DNA of 64,000 nucleotides, from the NCBI GenBank assembly GCA_026214975.1, contig CM047817.1:59552407-59616406 (forward strand), read 5' to 3'. Shown in pieces: positions 43,271-55,582 of this stretch. The position numbers and the translations under genes were made by a program. Each line of letters begins with the position of its first letter. Position 1 is the stretch's first letter. Source of the DNA: Gentiana macrophylla. Its lineage: Eukaryota; Streptophyta; Magnoliopsida; Gentianales; Gentianaceae. Under the pieces are notes generated by a model. It did no database searches. It was not told where the DNA came from and saw only the letters and a list, made by a program, of their open reading frames with translations.

Positions 43271-44840
43271 ACATCTGATCTCTAGGTAAACCTTTTGTCA
43301 GTGGATCTGCAAGATTCTCCTTTGATTTTAAATAGTCGATGGAAATCACGCCATTAGAGATCAATTGTTTAATGGTATTATATCTACAACGTATATGTCG
43401 TCACTTACCATTATAGATACAACTTTGTGCACGACTTATAGCCAACATACTATCGTAATGTACGCCAATTGGAGGAATTGGTTTTGGCAAAAAGGAATAT
43501 CCTCTAAGAAATTCCTTAGCCACTCGGCCTCTTCTCCACTTTATCCAATGAAGTAAACTCAGATTCCATAGTGGATCGAGCTATGCACGCTTTTTCTTGA
43601 ATATTTTCAGACACCTGAACCACCACCAATATGGAATACATATCCACTAGTGGATTTTGAAACCTTTCAGTCATATATCCAGATTGCATCACAATATCCT
43701 TTCAGTACTGCTGGATATCGTGTATAATGTATCACGAGGTTCATTGTAAATTAAAAATACCTTAACATCCTTTCAAGGGCTATCCAATGAGCCTCACTTG
43801 GATTACATGTGAACCTACTTAATTTATTAACTGCACAAGCCATGTCTGGTCTTGTACAATTTGTAAGTTACATCAGACTTCCATTCACTTGTGAGTATTC
43901 CAATTTCCTCACATGTTCACCTCTATTCTTCACTAAGTGTTTACTTAATTCACTTGGAGTTTTCACAGGACTCTTGTCAATAGCATTAAACCTTTTAGAA
44001 CAGGCTCAACATAATGAGCATGTGACAACATCAGTCCATAATATGTTTTTGAGATTTTAATGCCATATTATAACACCAGCAACTCATGTCTCCTTCATAT
44101 CGAAGCTCTTATTCAACATTCTCTTAGTGTTCACAATTATATCATGATCACTACCCATGATTATAATGTCGTCCACATAAAAACATACTATCACGTAAGA
44201 TTTAGGTGTTGTCTTGATGTAGCACACTTATCACATTCATTGATTCTAAAGCCATTTTCTATCATCTTTTGGTGAAATTTCAATTGCCACTGTTTAGGTG
44301 TTTGCTTAAGCGCATACAGTGATTTCACAAGTTTGCACACTTTCTTCTCTTGACCTTTAACCACAAACCCTTAATGTTGTTAAATATAAATTTTGTCCTC
44401 CAAATCACCATTTAATAAAGTTGTTTTAACATCCATTTGATGGATTTGAAGGTTAAACAGTTCAGCAATGGAAATCATAATACGTATAGACATAATTCTC
44501 GTAACCGGTGAGTATGTGTCAACGAAACCTTGGCCTTCCTTTTGTATATATCCTTTGGCTACTAACATGGCCTTGTATTTATCAATAGATATATCATCTT
44601 TCATTTTCTTCTTGAAAATACACTTACATCCAAGTGGTTTATCTCCGGGTGGAATATCAACCAACTCCCTAGTGTGATTTTACATAATGGATTCAATTTC
44701 ACTATTAATAGACTCCTTCCAAAATGGTGCTTCTTGAGTGGACATAGCCTCAACATTTGTCGTTGGATCATCCTCTACCATATAGGTAAGGAAATTAGGA
44801 CCAAAGGACGGTGAAGTCCTTGCCCATTTACTTCAAGCGA
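43271..44840 (-). pseudogene. RT and RNase H of copia G (broken)
   Basis: A 94-codon frame (44380-44664) reads KPLGCKCIFKKKMKDD, VAKGYIQKEGQGFVDTYSPV and LQIHQMDVKTTLLNGDLEDKIYI. Further on, fragments include YVDDIIIMGSDHD near 44170 and SKENLADPLTKGLPRDQ near 43290-43330. Between them the RNase H is in several frames. The piece at 49870-50715 is a second copy of the same region in element I. Confidence 0.75.
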
Positions 44841-45760
44841 AGTTCCTCCATTTCCCAATGATCATTTGAATCATCATGTGTTATTTCATCAGAAGTTCTC
44901 TTAGAACTTGAACCTTGCTTTTACTCTTTTTTTCAAGGAAATATCTCCTCAATAAATACAACATTCCTTGACACAATAATTTTATTCTCATGAACGCCAA
45001 GAATGTCTGATTTATGGACTAGAAATCGATAGGCACTACTATTATCCGCATAGATAATAAAAATACAATCAATTGTTTTAGGCCAAATTTTTACTTGTGT
45101 AGGTTTGGTTATTTCTACCTTTGCTAAACACCCCCAGACTTTTAGAATTTTTTAGTTAGGTTTGACCCTTCCACAATTCATAAGGTGTCTCATCCCTTTT
45201 CATTGATGGTATTCAATTCAAGATGAATTTCGTTGAGAGGATTACCTCCCCCATATTTTTGGGGTAAAACCGAACTAATCAACATATCATTCATCATTTC
45301 CTTAAGTTTTCTATTTTTCCATTCGGCAACATCATTGGGTTGTGGGAGGTATGGTGCATTCGTTTGATGAATAATTCCAAATTCCGAACAAAATTCATCA
45401 AAAGGTGCATCATATTGTCCACCTCTATCAATACGAATCCCTTTGATTTATTTGCTAAGTTGATTCTCAACTTCATTATTGTAATTCTTAAAAGCATCAA
45501 GAGCCTCATCTTTACTACACAAAATATATACATAACAGTGTCTTGTGCTATAATCGATAAAAGTAAAAAAAAAACTTTTTACCACATCTGGTTTGCACAA
45601 ATTTTAATTCACAAATATCCGTGTGAATAAAATCTGAAGGTTCATTAATATATTCATCACTTGGAAACGGTAACTTTGTCATTTTTAAATCACATGTATG
45701 GCATTTTTTATCATCAAAATGTAGTTTAGGTAACAAATCTATGTTTATTAGTTTATGAAC
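44841..45760 (-). pseudogene. Integrase of copia G (broken)
   Basis: Readable: DKKCHTCDLKMTKLPFPS (zinc-binding C-x2-C), SDFIHTDICELKFVQTRCGKK (first catalytic Asp) at 45548-45736, then a core fragment around 45294-45533 with a RIDRGGQYDAPF-like block in broken frame, including the second Asp. The C-terminal part down to 44841 is degenerate. Confidence 0.7.
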
Positions 45761-46348
45761 ATATTTATAATTTGCATTTCCTGATCTAAAATGTCATAAA
45801 GATGAAGACTCGACCAAATAAGCAGAAGTAGATCCATGTTTATTACCACCACTAATAATGTGTCAGTAGATTTTGGCACATGGGGCTTAGGTATTACAGT
45901 CATAATGCTTAATTTAAACATTCCATCTACTAAATAGAACCTTCCCACAAACATTCCATTTTTACATAACAAAAATTTGCCGGATTCAAAAGAAAGTTTA
46001 AAACCATTACTAACAAGAAGTGCACCAGACACCAATTTTTTTTTTAATTTCAGGCACGTGCAACACATTGTTAATGGTTAAATGCTTGTCAAAATTCATC
46101 TTCAAGACAACCTTTCCTTGGCCTTAAACCTTGGAACTTGCTGAATTTCCCATGAACAATTTTTCCCCTTCCATTATTTGATAGTCGGAAAACCTGGCTT
46201 TGCGCGTGCCCCCATGTCTACGAACCATTGTTGTGGATTTCCATCCGTGTTGCATTCTGACACCACCATTGACAATGGCATGAGTTATTTCAATGTTCCT
46301 ACCATTTCTGTTCACAAACAAAAGATCAACAATCAAAGTTTGCAGCAC
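45748..46348 (-). pseudogene. Protease and pre-integrase region of copia G (broken)
   Basis: 46124-46348 contains DYQIMEGEKLFMGNSASSKV, the block that follows the copia protease motif in this lineage; the DSG triad itself is not readable. 45748-46068 contains KKLVSGALLVSNGFKLSFES, KFLLCKNGMFVGRFYLVDGMFKL and an LYDIL fragment, which is the GAG-pre-integrase domain. Confidence 0.7.
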
Positions 46349-46819
46349 AAACTTTTTTTAACAACTGTGTCTTCAAACGGAATTTTAAGAAATCATGGAT
46401 AGTTTTAACAAATAATACGAACATATTTATAATATATAACACCTCAAGAAACCTTTTATTCTTTGAGTTTTGGAAAAACCGAATAATTACAAAGTATTTT
46501 GGCCTTGAAGACAATGCAATTACAGCGAATTTTAGAAGAAAGAAAAATGTGAAAAAGCTTACTGTTAACTACAACTTTTATAATGTTATTTACCATAGTT
46601 GCATAATTCAATTATAAGTTCAAAATTTATGCAACTGTATGCAAACAAAACAGATTATACATGAACATCAAATCTAGCGTGATTGTTGATGAAAACATCA
46701 AATCTAGCGTGATGTTTAACATAAAATTCAAGCAAAATCAAAAATGGATTTAGAATCAATGAATGAGATATGTGTATCTACATCAAGACAACACCTAAAG
46801 CCTACATGTTAGTATATGC
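46349..46819. other. Non-coding sequence right of copia G
   Basis: About 470 AT-rich bases. A short duplication of AACATCAAATCTAGCGTGAT is seen at ~46660-46720 (two copies ~35 bases apart). No gag sequence, so the 5' part of G is deleted or unrecognisable. Confidence 0.5.
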
Positions 46820-47145
46820 TGTTAGAGAATTCAGCCCACAAAGTCTCACAGTATGGCCCCACTTCTCTTTACATAGGTGACCTTCTATAAAGGGTACTCT
46901 GGAATATCCCACTTTTCTTAACAAAGATATAGGAATCATTAAAAGCTTTATGCTTAACCTGAACCTTTCAGCACACAACACTTTCGTTATAATAGAATGT
47001 TAATTTCTAATTGTCCCTCATAACATAGTTGTCTCTTTTGAACCATGATCTTGGAATCTTCAGTCACTATGGTTGGGTTGCCATTATAAGGGAACATGTG
47101 TAGTAGGCCTAATTCCCATTCCATTTGTCAAGAATGACATGTGAT
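46820..47145 (-). repeat. 3' end segment, direct repeat copy 2
   Basis: Homologous to 42960-43270 and 47588-47905. Unlike the other two it is not joined to a pol end: beyond 47145 the sequence differs. Confidence 0.7.
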
Positions 47146-47587
47146 ATCGGAATCGAGTGATTCAAAAGCCTAACATCAACTACTATCTTAGTAGATTCCA
47201 AAACTGTTTTTAGCTGCCGAAAATTCTTTCCGTAACTCATTCAAAATTGGGCTTGAAATGGAATGTTTTCCACTTCTTCCAACACTGTATTTGAGCTAAA
47301 AACTCTGAAATTCCCCCACATGAATGAAAATTAATGCATATGCTATGCAGACTCTGTAGAGATAACAAACGGAGCTCTATTGCATCAAGCAGGTGGTTTG
47401 TCGCCTTGAACCTTCCCCTAGTAGAGTACCATCAGACATACTCGGTTAAGTAGTGAACTAGGTCTTGAACTGCTCAAGCTTTGGTGCATTCCTAGTAAAT
47501 GATACCTACACAATAGACCCCCTAGCGTTTCGAAGTTCCCATGGTTGTCTCCAAATAGTCCCTGGAACACATTGGTTTCAGAAAGTA
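47146..47587. other. Spacer between repeat copies 2 and 3, probably LTR remnant
   Basis: About 440 bases, non-coding. On the minus strand it holds ATGTGGGGGAATTTCAGAG near 47312, a possible polypurine tract. Sequence next to copy 3 (CTGGAACACATTGGTTTC) is matched by the end of G just beyond copia D (TGGAACACC), supporting an LTR of this family. Confidence 0.45.
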
Positions 47588-48041
47588 TGTTAGAGAATTC
47601 AGCCCCCCCAAACTCATGCAGAAGCAGCCCCACATCCACTTACATAGTCCTCCTATAAAGAGTACTCTGAAATATCCCATTTGGTTTAACCATGATATAG
47701 GAATCATTAAAATCTTATGCTTAACATGAACCATTTCAGCTTACAACACTTTTGTTTAAATAGAATGGGTAATTGCTAATTGTCCCCCATAACTTAGTTG
47801 TCCCTTTTGAACCATTATCTTAGGATCTCCATTCACTATGGTTGGGTTTAAATTATAAAGGAACATTCATAATAGGATTAAGTCTCATTCTGTTTGTCAA
47901 AAATGAATTCTGATCTCTAAGTAAACCTTTTGTCAGTGGATTCGCAAGATTCTCCTTTTATTTTATATAATCAATGGAATTCACGCCATTAAAGATCAAT
48001 TGTTTAATGGTATTATGTCTACAACTTATATTTCATGAATT
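47588..48041 (-). pseudogene. Copia I: 3' end segment (repeat copy 3) and pol C-terminus
   Basis: 47588-47905 is the third copy of the ~310-bp segment; 47905-48041 is the pol end (LTKGL-type block) of a second G-like element, I. The rest of I is scattered to the right: 49870-50715, 52429-52552 and 60463-61594. Confidence 0.65.
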
Positions 48042-49869
48042 TGTTAGGTGTGATGCCCGAAAGACAATTTTGTAATTGTTTTATTTAATAAATAGAATGA
48101 TATTATTATTCATATTTATTATTCTCATATTCACCGATGTGACAATAGTATTTACACTATAGAATACACTAAAGTATATCGTTTATGTAATCACTTAACT
48201 CAGTGTATGGGATATACACGGGATGATTGAGTTAGTGAAGATGTACTTAAAATACAATTAGCCCGTAGTGAAGTTAATCGAGAGTATCGGGTCTCTCCTT
48301 TAACGTGCTATTAATGCGCCCAGAACACAATAGGTGTGATTGTCTTATCCGGACATTCGGTTAAGAGAACCTAGTGGGGCATTTATATATGATAGATATA
48401 TCATATAGGGCTGGACCGATTTGATTAGAGTTCACAATATAATTCCATAATCGAGAAGTCTTATCGAATCAATCGATGATCATATTTATGGATATATCTT
48501 AATCCTGAGGTTATCACAGTCAATTGCTTGAATCAGTATGAGGTTTGACTTGACGGTTAAGGATTACATTGAGTCTGTGATCTGAATTACCCCATCTTGG
48601 CATTGTACTGGATTGAGTGAGTAGTCTGTGTTATCACAGATACGGAATCCATTCCTTCCATTTATAGAAGTAGATAGACAGTTCCCTTATTTGTTAATCC
48701 TAGAAACTGATCGATCATACGAGTTCATATTACAATCGATTAGCTACAAAGTGAGTTGTATGAATTAATTGATCACTAGGGGTTAATGGTAAATAAGGAT
48801 AAGAGGTTCTAAAGGGTTATGTAGCTTCCCTATTTAGAATGAACAGTCTATGGAGGATTAATCCATATGTAATGATTATATCAATGGATGCTTATTATTA
48901 CTCTCGTGAGGAGATAAATATAATCTCATAATCGGAGGAGTGCAGTCACGGGATTATGGTGGCATATTCCTGTGATTGATTTATCGAATATAATTATTTT
49001 GTTCGTAAGATAATTATTTATTTGATTTATCGGAGCCTCTGATTATTAGTCCATGGTCCCCGACGTGCCTCCAAATATAGCATAGCTATTCTCGGACATC
49101 GAATCCTAATAATATTAATTTAGTTCTTGTTAGGACTTTATTAAAATGATATGTGAATTAATTGTTTAGAAAACTATTAAATTAGTTGGGCTAAATAATT
49201 AAATATGTGAAAAAGACACTTTACATAATCATGTCCCAATTAGTGTGTTTGGCCGAAAATCATAAGTGACTAGGTCACAATACAATTTTCGGCCATAGCC
49301 TTATTTTAGGAACAAGAAATTGTTTTCTTGTGTATTAATAAGACATGTGCACAAAATATTTATTGGATAAATATTTATGGTAAGAAATAAAGATAAATAT
49401 TATTCTAGATTGGTTCTAGAATATTATGGAATTATCTTTTATTCATTGGATTTATTTAATTGCAAAATAAAATCCTTGGAGGTTAAGTTTTACTCTCCTA
49501 TATAAAGAGAGTTCTCCCAAGCCTTACACACACACATATTTCGACTATCATCACTTAGAGGGAAGATAGAATATTTTCGGCCAAAGGGGAGAAGGGAAAA
49601 ATCTTGGAGGTTTTTCCGAGTAGCATATCGGAAGGGTTCGAGTCGAGAATTTCCTTCCACCGGGAGATGCTTGGATCACACGTACGGAAGATCGTGGTGC
49701 TCTTCACATCTTCTTGCATTCTTTCTATTGCAGTTCTTCAACTTGGATTTTGAGATCCAAGAGGTATGATCTACAACCCCCTTGTAGATATAGATCTAGT
49801 TATTTTATTACGTGTATTTTATAGATCAAGATCCTTAAATCGCTTCCGTTGTGGATGGTATTACTAACA
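48042..49869 (+). repeat. LTR-like block J (probable solo LTR) inside copia I
   Basis: 1828 bp starting TGTTAGGTGTGATGCC and ending TACTAACA. It interrupts the I sequence where element G is continuous (near 43405). TATATAAAG at 49499-49507 gives an orientation (plus). No ORF, primer site or second copy. Flanks read GAATT and CACTT, so no target duplication is visible. Confidence 0.6.
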
Positions 49870-50715
49870 CACTTACCATTATAAAACATCTTTGTACATC
49901 CTATAGCTGACAAACTATCACAATGTATGCAAATAGGAGGAATTGACTTTGGCCAACATGGAATATCCTCTCAGATATTCCTAAGCCGCTCTGCCTCTTC
50001 TTTAGCTGTATCCAATGCAATAAACTCATATTCCATAGTGGATCTAGCTATGCACATTTGCTTTAAAGATTTCTAGGACACTGCACCGCCACAAATAGTG
50101 AATACATATCCACTAGTGGATTTTGAATCCTTACAATCAAATATTGAGTTTGCATCACAGTATACTTCCAATACTGTTGGATATCGTGTATACTGTATCC
50201 TGAGGTTCATTGTAATTTTTAAATACCTTAATACCTGTCAAAAGCTAGCCAATGATCCTTATAAGGATTAGTTATGAACCTACTTAATGTATTCACTTCA
50301 CAAGACAAGTCTAGTATAGTACAATTCATAATGTACATCAGATTTCCAATCACTTGTCATTATTTAAATCGCCTCACAAGTTCACTTCTATTCTTCACTA
50401 AGTGTTTACTTAAGTCAATTGGAGTTTTCATAAGACTCTTGTCAAAAGCATTAAACCTTTTAAGAACAGACTGAACATAATGAGCTTGTGACAACATCAG
50501 TACCAGATGTTTTTGAGATTTTAATCCCAACTATAAGATCATCAACTCCCATATCCTTCATCTCGAAGCTTTTAGTCAACATTCTCTTAGTGTTCACAAT
50601 TATACCATGATCACTACCCATGATTAGCATGTCGTCCACATACAAACATACTATCACGTAGGATTTAGGTGTTGTCTTGATGTAGATGCTCTTATCTTAT
50701 TCATTGATTCTAAAG
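49870..50715 (-). pseudogene. RT/RNase H fragment of copia I
   Basis: Collinear with element G 43410-44245. A 65-codon frame (50460-50657) reads MIVCLYVDDMLIMGSDHGII and MLTKSFEMKDMG with the catalytic Asp pair. The rest is broken. It ends at the solo LTR, with the target duplication AAAGC. Confidence 0.75.
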
Positions 50716-52428
50716 CTGTTGGTCCCTTGAAAAGGCTTTGGTTAAGTTTAGAGGGGGGGGGGGGTGAATAAACTTAACACTTAAAACTTTGGAGTTAACA
50801 AATTCTCGCAACTTCTTGATCTCTTGATACTTCAGAGTCTCTTTGAGACTTGTGAGCTTTCTTTGATAGATGTGAGTTCATCGATAGTTGAGCTTGCTGA
50901 ATTTGTGCAGCGGAATTAAATCAAAATTAAGCCTTAATACTTGTTGTTAAATATGATACTAAGTATTAGATACTTAGTAGTGCAAGTGTGTGATTTCAGT
51001 TGCTAGATTCAGTAGGTTGATGAGTGAAATAAACTAAGTGCAGAAAGTAAAAGCAGAAAGTAAGTAGGCAGATTTTTATAGTGGTTCCAGGTGATGTAAT
51101 CAGACGCCCACTCTTCTCCGTGATGTTGGAGGAAATTCACTAGAGATCTTTGATGTATTTGTTATAAAGATTCCTAAATTGTTTGTCCTTCACCAATGAC
51201 TATGGCTTCACAAATCTAAAATCGGGAGCAGTAGGATTGCTGCTCCTTAGTCTTCCACTGGTCCTTGAAGGTAGGATTGCCTCTTCACCCGCCTCCACCA
51301 CAAACAACGATCTTTCACACCCAACAGATGCTTCACTGTCTTCAAGAGTTCTTTATAAAATAAAGAATGAATCAAATAAATGATTCGATTTAACAAAACT
51401 TGATTAGGATGATGTAATCAAAGACTTGCGCCTTCAAGTGTGTATGCTTGATGCGGCTTGAACACACGAAAGCACTTGAAGAAATTTACTAGATCAGCAG
51501 CCTTATGCTCAGCAAGTTTAGCAGGGTGTTTTTCAGCTCAGTATTTCGCTTAAAGTTTATCCCAAAAATTCATCATATTCTTCTGAGTTGAAAGTCCTCT
51601 ATTTATAGGTAGGAATGCATGTGACTTGCATTTGAAATTCAAATGTGACCGTTCCTTGTTTTTGTCCCATCTGACATGCAGTCTGTCACTATTCATAGGA
51701 CTCGATCATCGTCAAATTCTTTTTTGACATGATGCGATCATGCCCACCCCTTTGACTTGTATCCAATGGATAAAAATGTGGATCATCCCAACGTCTTTTT
51801 AATCTCAGCCTTTGATTTTCTTGATAAGTCAGAGGTAGTTGGCTGTCCTTATCCACGTAATCTTCCAATAAACTTGAATTAATCGAGGTAATATATCAAA
51901 GCAGGTTCATGAGTCTCATTGAAGTACCTATCATCACTTGATCATCATATTTCTGTATGTAAAATATAACGCAGCTGATTACTTTTATCTAAGTTTTATT
52001 GTGAAGTTAGATTACATCATTTTAATTAAAACTAAGTTCCAAACATCATCCAACTTATGGAACTTAGACCTTCTACACAAGGTATATGCAATCAGTTTAG
52101 GTCATCACAGACTTGCCTAAAGTCTGATTCCATATCCTTGACTTTAAATACTAAGTTTGATCCCTTAGCCTTCAATTACTGAGTTTGAACCCTCAGCCTT
52201 GGTCTTGATCTTCAAGAGTTCCTGACTAGTCTACTGACCTATCTACCCTAATCGACCTAGACCAATCATTGATATCAACCCACAGCCTTTACTGAAGGCT
52301 TGTTTGACCAAACCTATTTATGAATCAAACTCTAATAAACCTATACATTTAATCTAGACATCTTTTTGCCTTTGCACTATAACAGCTAGTATGGCACTCA
52401 TCATCAAAACTAAGAAATAAGTCCAACA
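50716..52428 (-). repeat. Solo LTR of the copia C family
   Basis: 1713 bp TGTTGG...CAACA, flanked by a perfect 5-bp duplication AAAGC (50711-50715 and 52429-52433). No internal sequence, so the element was removed by LTR-LTR recombination. A G run of about 13 lies in the hairpin loop near 50751. Confidence 0.93.
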
Positions 52429-52552
52429 AAAGCCATTTGCCATCACCATTTGGTCAAATTTCAAGTGCCACTATTTAGGTGCTTGCTTAAGCCTGTACAC
52501 TTATTTCAAAAGTTTTCACACTTTCTTCTATTGAAACCCTTCGGGTTGTTCC
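52429..52552 (-). pseudogene. RT fragment of copia I
   Basis: Matches element G 44250-44370, continuing the fragment at 50715 across the solo LTR. It is cut by copia F at 52553. Confidence 0.65.
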
Positions 52553-54263
52553 TGTTGGTCCCTTGGAAAGGCTAACACAAGTTTAGAGGGTGGGTGAATA
52601 AACTTGTCCCCACAAACTTTCCCAAAACTGAAAGTACCCCAGGAACTGAGTTTCTCAGTAACTCAAACTGAACTATCAAGCTGATGTACAATGTGGCTCA
52701 GTTTAGTTTCGTTCCAACCCTTTAATCCTGTGTAGGAGTTAGTTAATTCAGCTTAGCTAATGCTGGTACTGTATTAACTTTGTAGCGGATAAGATCAATC
52801 CTTTTGTGCAATAGATGTGTCAATAAAGATCTAAGTCTCTTATGTATCAGTTCTGTGCTGACTCAGTGTCAAATGTTTGCTGAGTGTAGTGATAATATGA
52901 TTATGCAAATATTAATGCGTAAAGTAAATCAACACAGAGTTTGTTTATGGAAGTTCCGGGTGGTGTAATCCCATACATCTCCCCTTCTCCTGTGGTGTAG
53001 GAGGTATCACTAGAATCTTGAAATAATCATATAAAATCCTAGTCCAATGACAGTCCTTCACGACACCCTAGTTTCACTGCTCACACATAATGAAGAAAGG
53101 TGTGATTGCTCCTTCACTGCACAATCGATCCTTTGGAGGTGGAATGACTCCTTCACCACTCACCACAAACATAAACACAAATTCGCAGATCGCACCAATG
53201 ATTGTGGCAACCAAGTTGCAACCGTATGAGGAAAGGTGGAGTTGCTCTCCTCAAACTATGCACAGCCAACCATTTTTCACAAAGGTTAGGTTAAGAATTA
53301 ATCAAAGATTAATTCAGTGAGCTGTCTGATTCTTCTGGATATGACATTGTAGCTCCAAGATGCCTTCTTCCCCTTAATGGGTTAGTGGATCATTCTTTGT
53401 AATCTTCAAGGCAATTCCATTGGCTTCCTCTTTTCTAGATATGAATTCTGATTTTCTGAATCTGGATCTTTAGATATATGCTTTGTAAAGCGACTTCCAG
53501 ATCTCTGTTTCTCAAGTGCTTGCGTCTGTGTATTTATAGGGGCAATGTAACGGTCAGATAAATTTATAGCCGTTGTATTTGTTGTTTAGCCAACGTTCAT
53601 ATGTACGACCTTTTTCGTTTTGTTATTTCAAATTAAACAAGGCCTTAACTCAGTGTTCTACTCTTCTTCAAAACTGAGTACCTCATATACATGACATCTG
53701 ACTTTGATTGACTAAGTCAGGGTACACAATTCAGTTTCTTCTTTTCTTGGCAACTGATAATCTTTGTCCTTAAGATTATTCAGCTTTACATGATCTATAG
53801 TTCAGTTTCAGGTCACCACAGACTTGCCTGAATCCTCGACTTATAGTCATGACTTAATCGCCTTCTAACCGAGTTTGCCACCTCGCTTCTTGGTCTTCAA
53901 TAATCGAGTATGTGTCCTCGTTCTTGAGTCTTCTAGATAAGCCAACCGAGTTTATGTCCTTCAGTGAACTTATCTTCTTCAGTTCTCTTATAACTGAGTC
54001 TGATCTCTCAGTTCTTCATATGTATACTCAGTTTGGTTGCTGGGACTCAGCTGTTTGCCTAGTTCCTATACAATGCTTGTCTGAAACAACCTATACAAAG
54101 TTTAGACTCTAGATAGAACTTATATAATTTTCTCTAGACTATTTCTTGCTTCTTCTTTCATTATACACTATAACAGTTAGTTATGACTTCATCATCATGG
54201 GTTGTAAGTGATCTTACTAAATACGTGACAAATCATCATCAAAACATGATATTATTTCCAACA
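52553..54263 (-). repeat. 3' LTR of copia F
   Basis: 1711 bp, TGTTGGTCCCTTGGAAAG...CCAACA. Related to the C family at its ends only. TATA (minus) at 53531-53538. The hairpin at 52577-52607 has 9-bp arms ACAAGTTTA/TAAACTTGT. A polypurine tract follows at 54264-54277. Confidence 0.85.
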
Positions 54264-54277
54264 ATTTCCCCTTTTTG

Positions 54278-55582
54278 ACGATGTATCATAACCTCCCTAA
54301 AATCAATAATAAGAGAATAATGCAAGAAATCATAACAAATTAAAATAACAAACTAAAAACAGCTGAGTTTATTACAAAGCTATACCAAAACAAACTGAGT
54401 TACTGGATTTATTACAATTTTTATTTTTCCAAATGTAACATCTTTTAACCAAGAAAGATACTTCTTTTTGTTTCTAGAAGCCTTCTTTCTTTTCCTTCTT
54501 CTCTCGATTCATCATCTCTGGGCTTGATATCCAGGTATTCATTGATCAACCGATTTGCTTCTTCGATATCTTGGTTTTTGAGTTTTAACAAAATCTCTTT
54601 AATCTCCTTATCCATTATCTTCTCTTCTTCTTTTGATATAAGACCAAGTTCCTTTTCTTTAGGCTTAAGGATATTTTCCCCCTCAGTTTTTGTCTCTTTG
54701 CCTTCATCTGCCTTTAAATTTTAATTCAATCTGGCACAGATTGCAATCTTCTTTCTGATGTTCAATATAGCTTTAACTGAGGCTTCTTCATCTTCCTCAG
54801 TTCTTTTTTCTTTAAATATTTCTTCTGCAATCGAATCTTCGATCAGTTTGTCAGCTGCCTCTCCAATTTGTTGAATAATAAGTAGATCAGCATCTACTCA
54901 TTTGTCTTGTTCGTTAATCAACAGATTGGCATAGATTTCTTCAGATTTGTCAGCTCTTTCAGTTTTATCAGCATCACCTTCAGTTTTATGTTCCCCCTTG
55001 TTTGAAGATATGCAAAAGCTTTCTTCAAATAACTTGTGCAAGGTGATGATGTTGGAGTATTTGTTCAAACCTGAGTAATGTGATGTTGAAATAAATTCAT
55101 GTAAGTTGTAGAGCTTCTGTTGTAGAGTCTGCATCAGAATTTCGATGATCAGTTTTAATCCTTCCAATTTCTCCTCAGTTTCAGTTAATTGACACCGAGA
55201 CCTTTCAGTTTTATTACAAGGAACGTCCTTCAATATAGATTTGCTTGTAGACGTATTTTGAACTTGAGATGAGGAACTGGCTTCATGATAATGAGATTCA
55301 TGAATTAATAGTTCTTTCTCATACTCAGTCGCGCAAAATTCATCATCTTCCATGGCTTCTCTATGCTCCTCAGTATATCCGTCATGCATCTTAGTTGGAA
55401 GTTCACTTTCTTCAGTTTCATCTTCAATTAGAATAGTGTCTTCTGCTTCAGTTTTCTTTGCAAGATATTTGTTCCACGTCCTTCTTTGTCTCCTTAGATT
55501 TATTTCATCTAGATTTACAGTTTCACTTGAGCTACAGTTTGAAGTTTCTCTCCCGTCTTCCTCATCGACTTCCCTTTTCTTC
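54278..55582 (-). pseudogene. Extra ORF of copia F, C-terminal part
   Basis: Glu/Lys-rich, highly charged. From 55581 a frame runs with QQKKREVDEEDGRE, NLRRQRRTWNKYLAKKTEA, long acidic stretches and a helical region (EEKLEGLKLIIEILMQTLQ), to a TAG near 54896; further acidic helices continue to about 54480 in other frames. It corresponds in position to the extra ORF of copias C, D and E. The apparent N-terminal 30 residues of the open frame (to 55677) are translated LTR of copia E, not part of the gene. Confidence 0.6.

Larger units (their letters stand above)
42938..46819 (-). mobile_element. Decayed Ty1/copia element G
   Basis: Minus-strand remnant with, from right to left, protease/pre-integrase, integrase, RT, RNase H and a 3' end segment. 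gag is not found. Type differs from SIRE: pol ends LADPLTKGLPRDQ and there is no extra ORF. Copia D lies against its 3' end at 42932/42938. Heavily decayed, hence older than the SIRE-like elements. Confidence 0.75.
52553..55582 (-). mobile_element. Truncated SIRE-like copia F
   Basis: 3' LTR plus the 3' part of the extra ORF only. At 55582 it is interrupted by the LTR of copia E. No remaining F sequence appears beyond E; that part is deleted. Confidence 0.75.
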
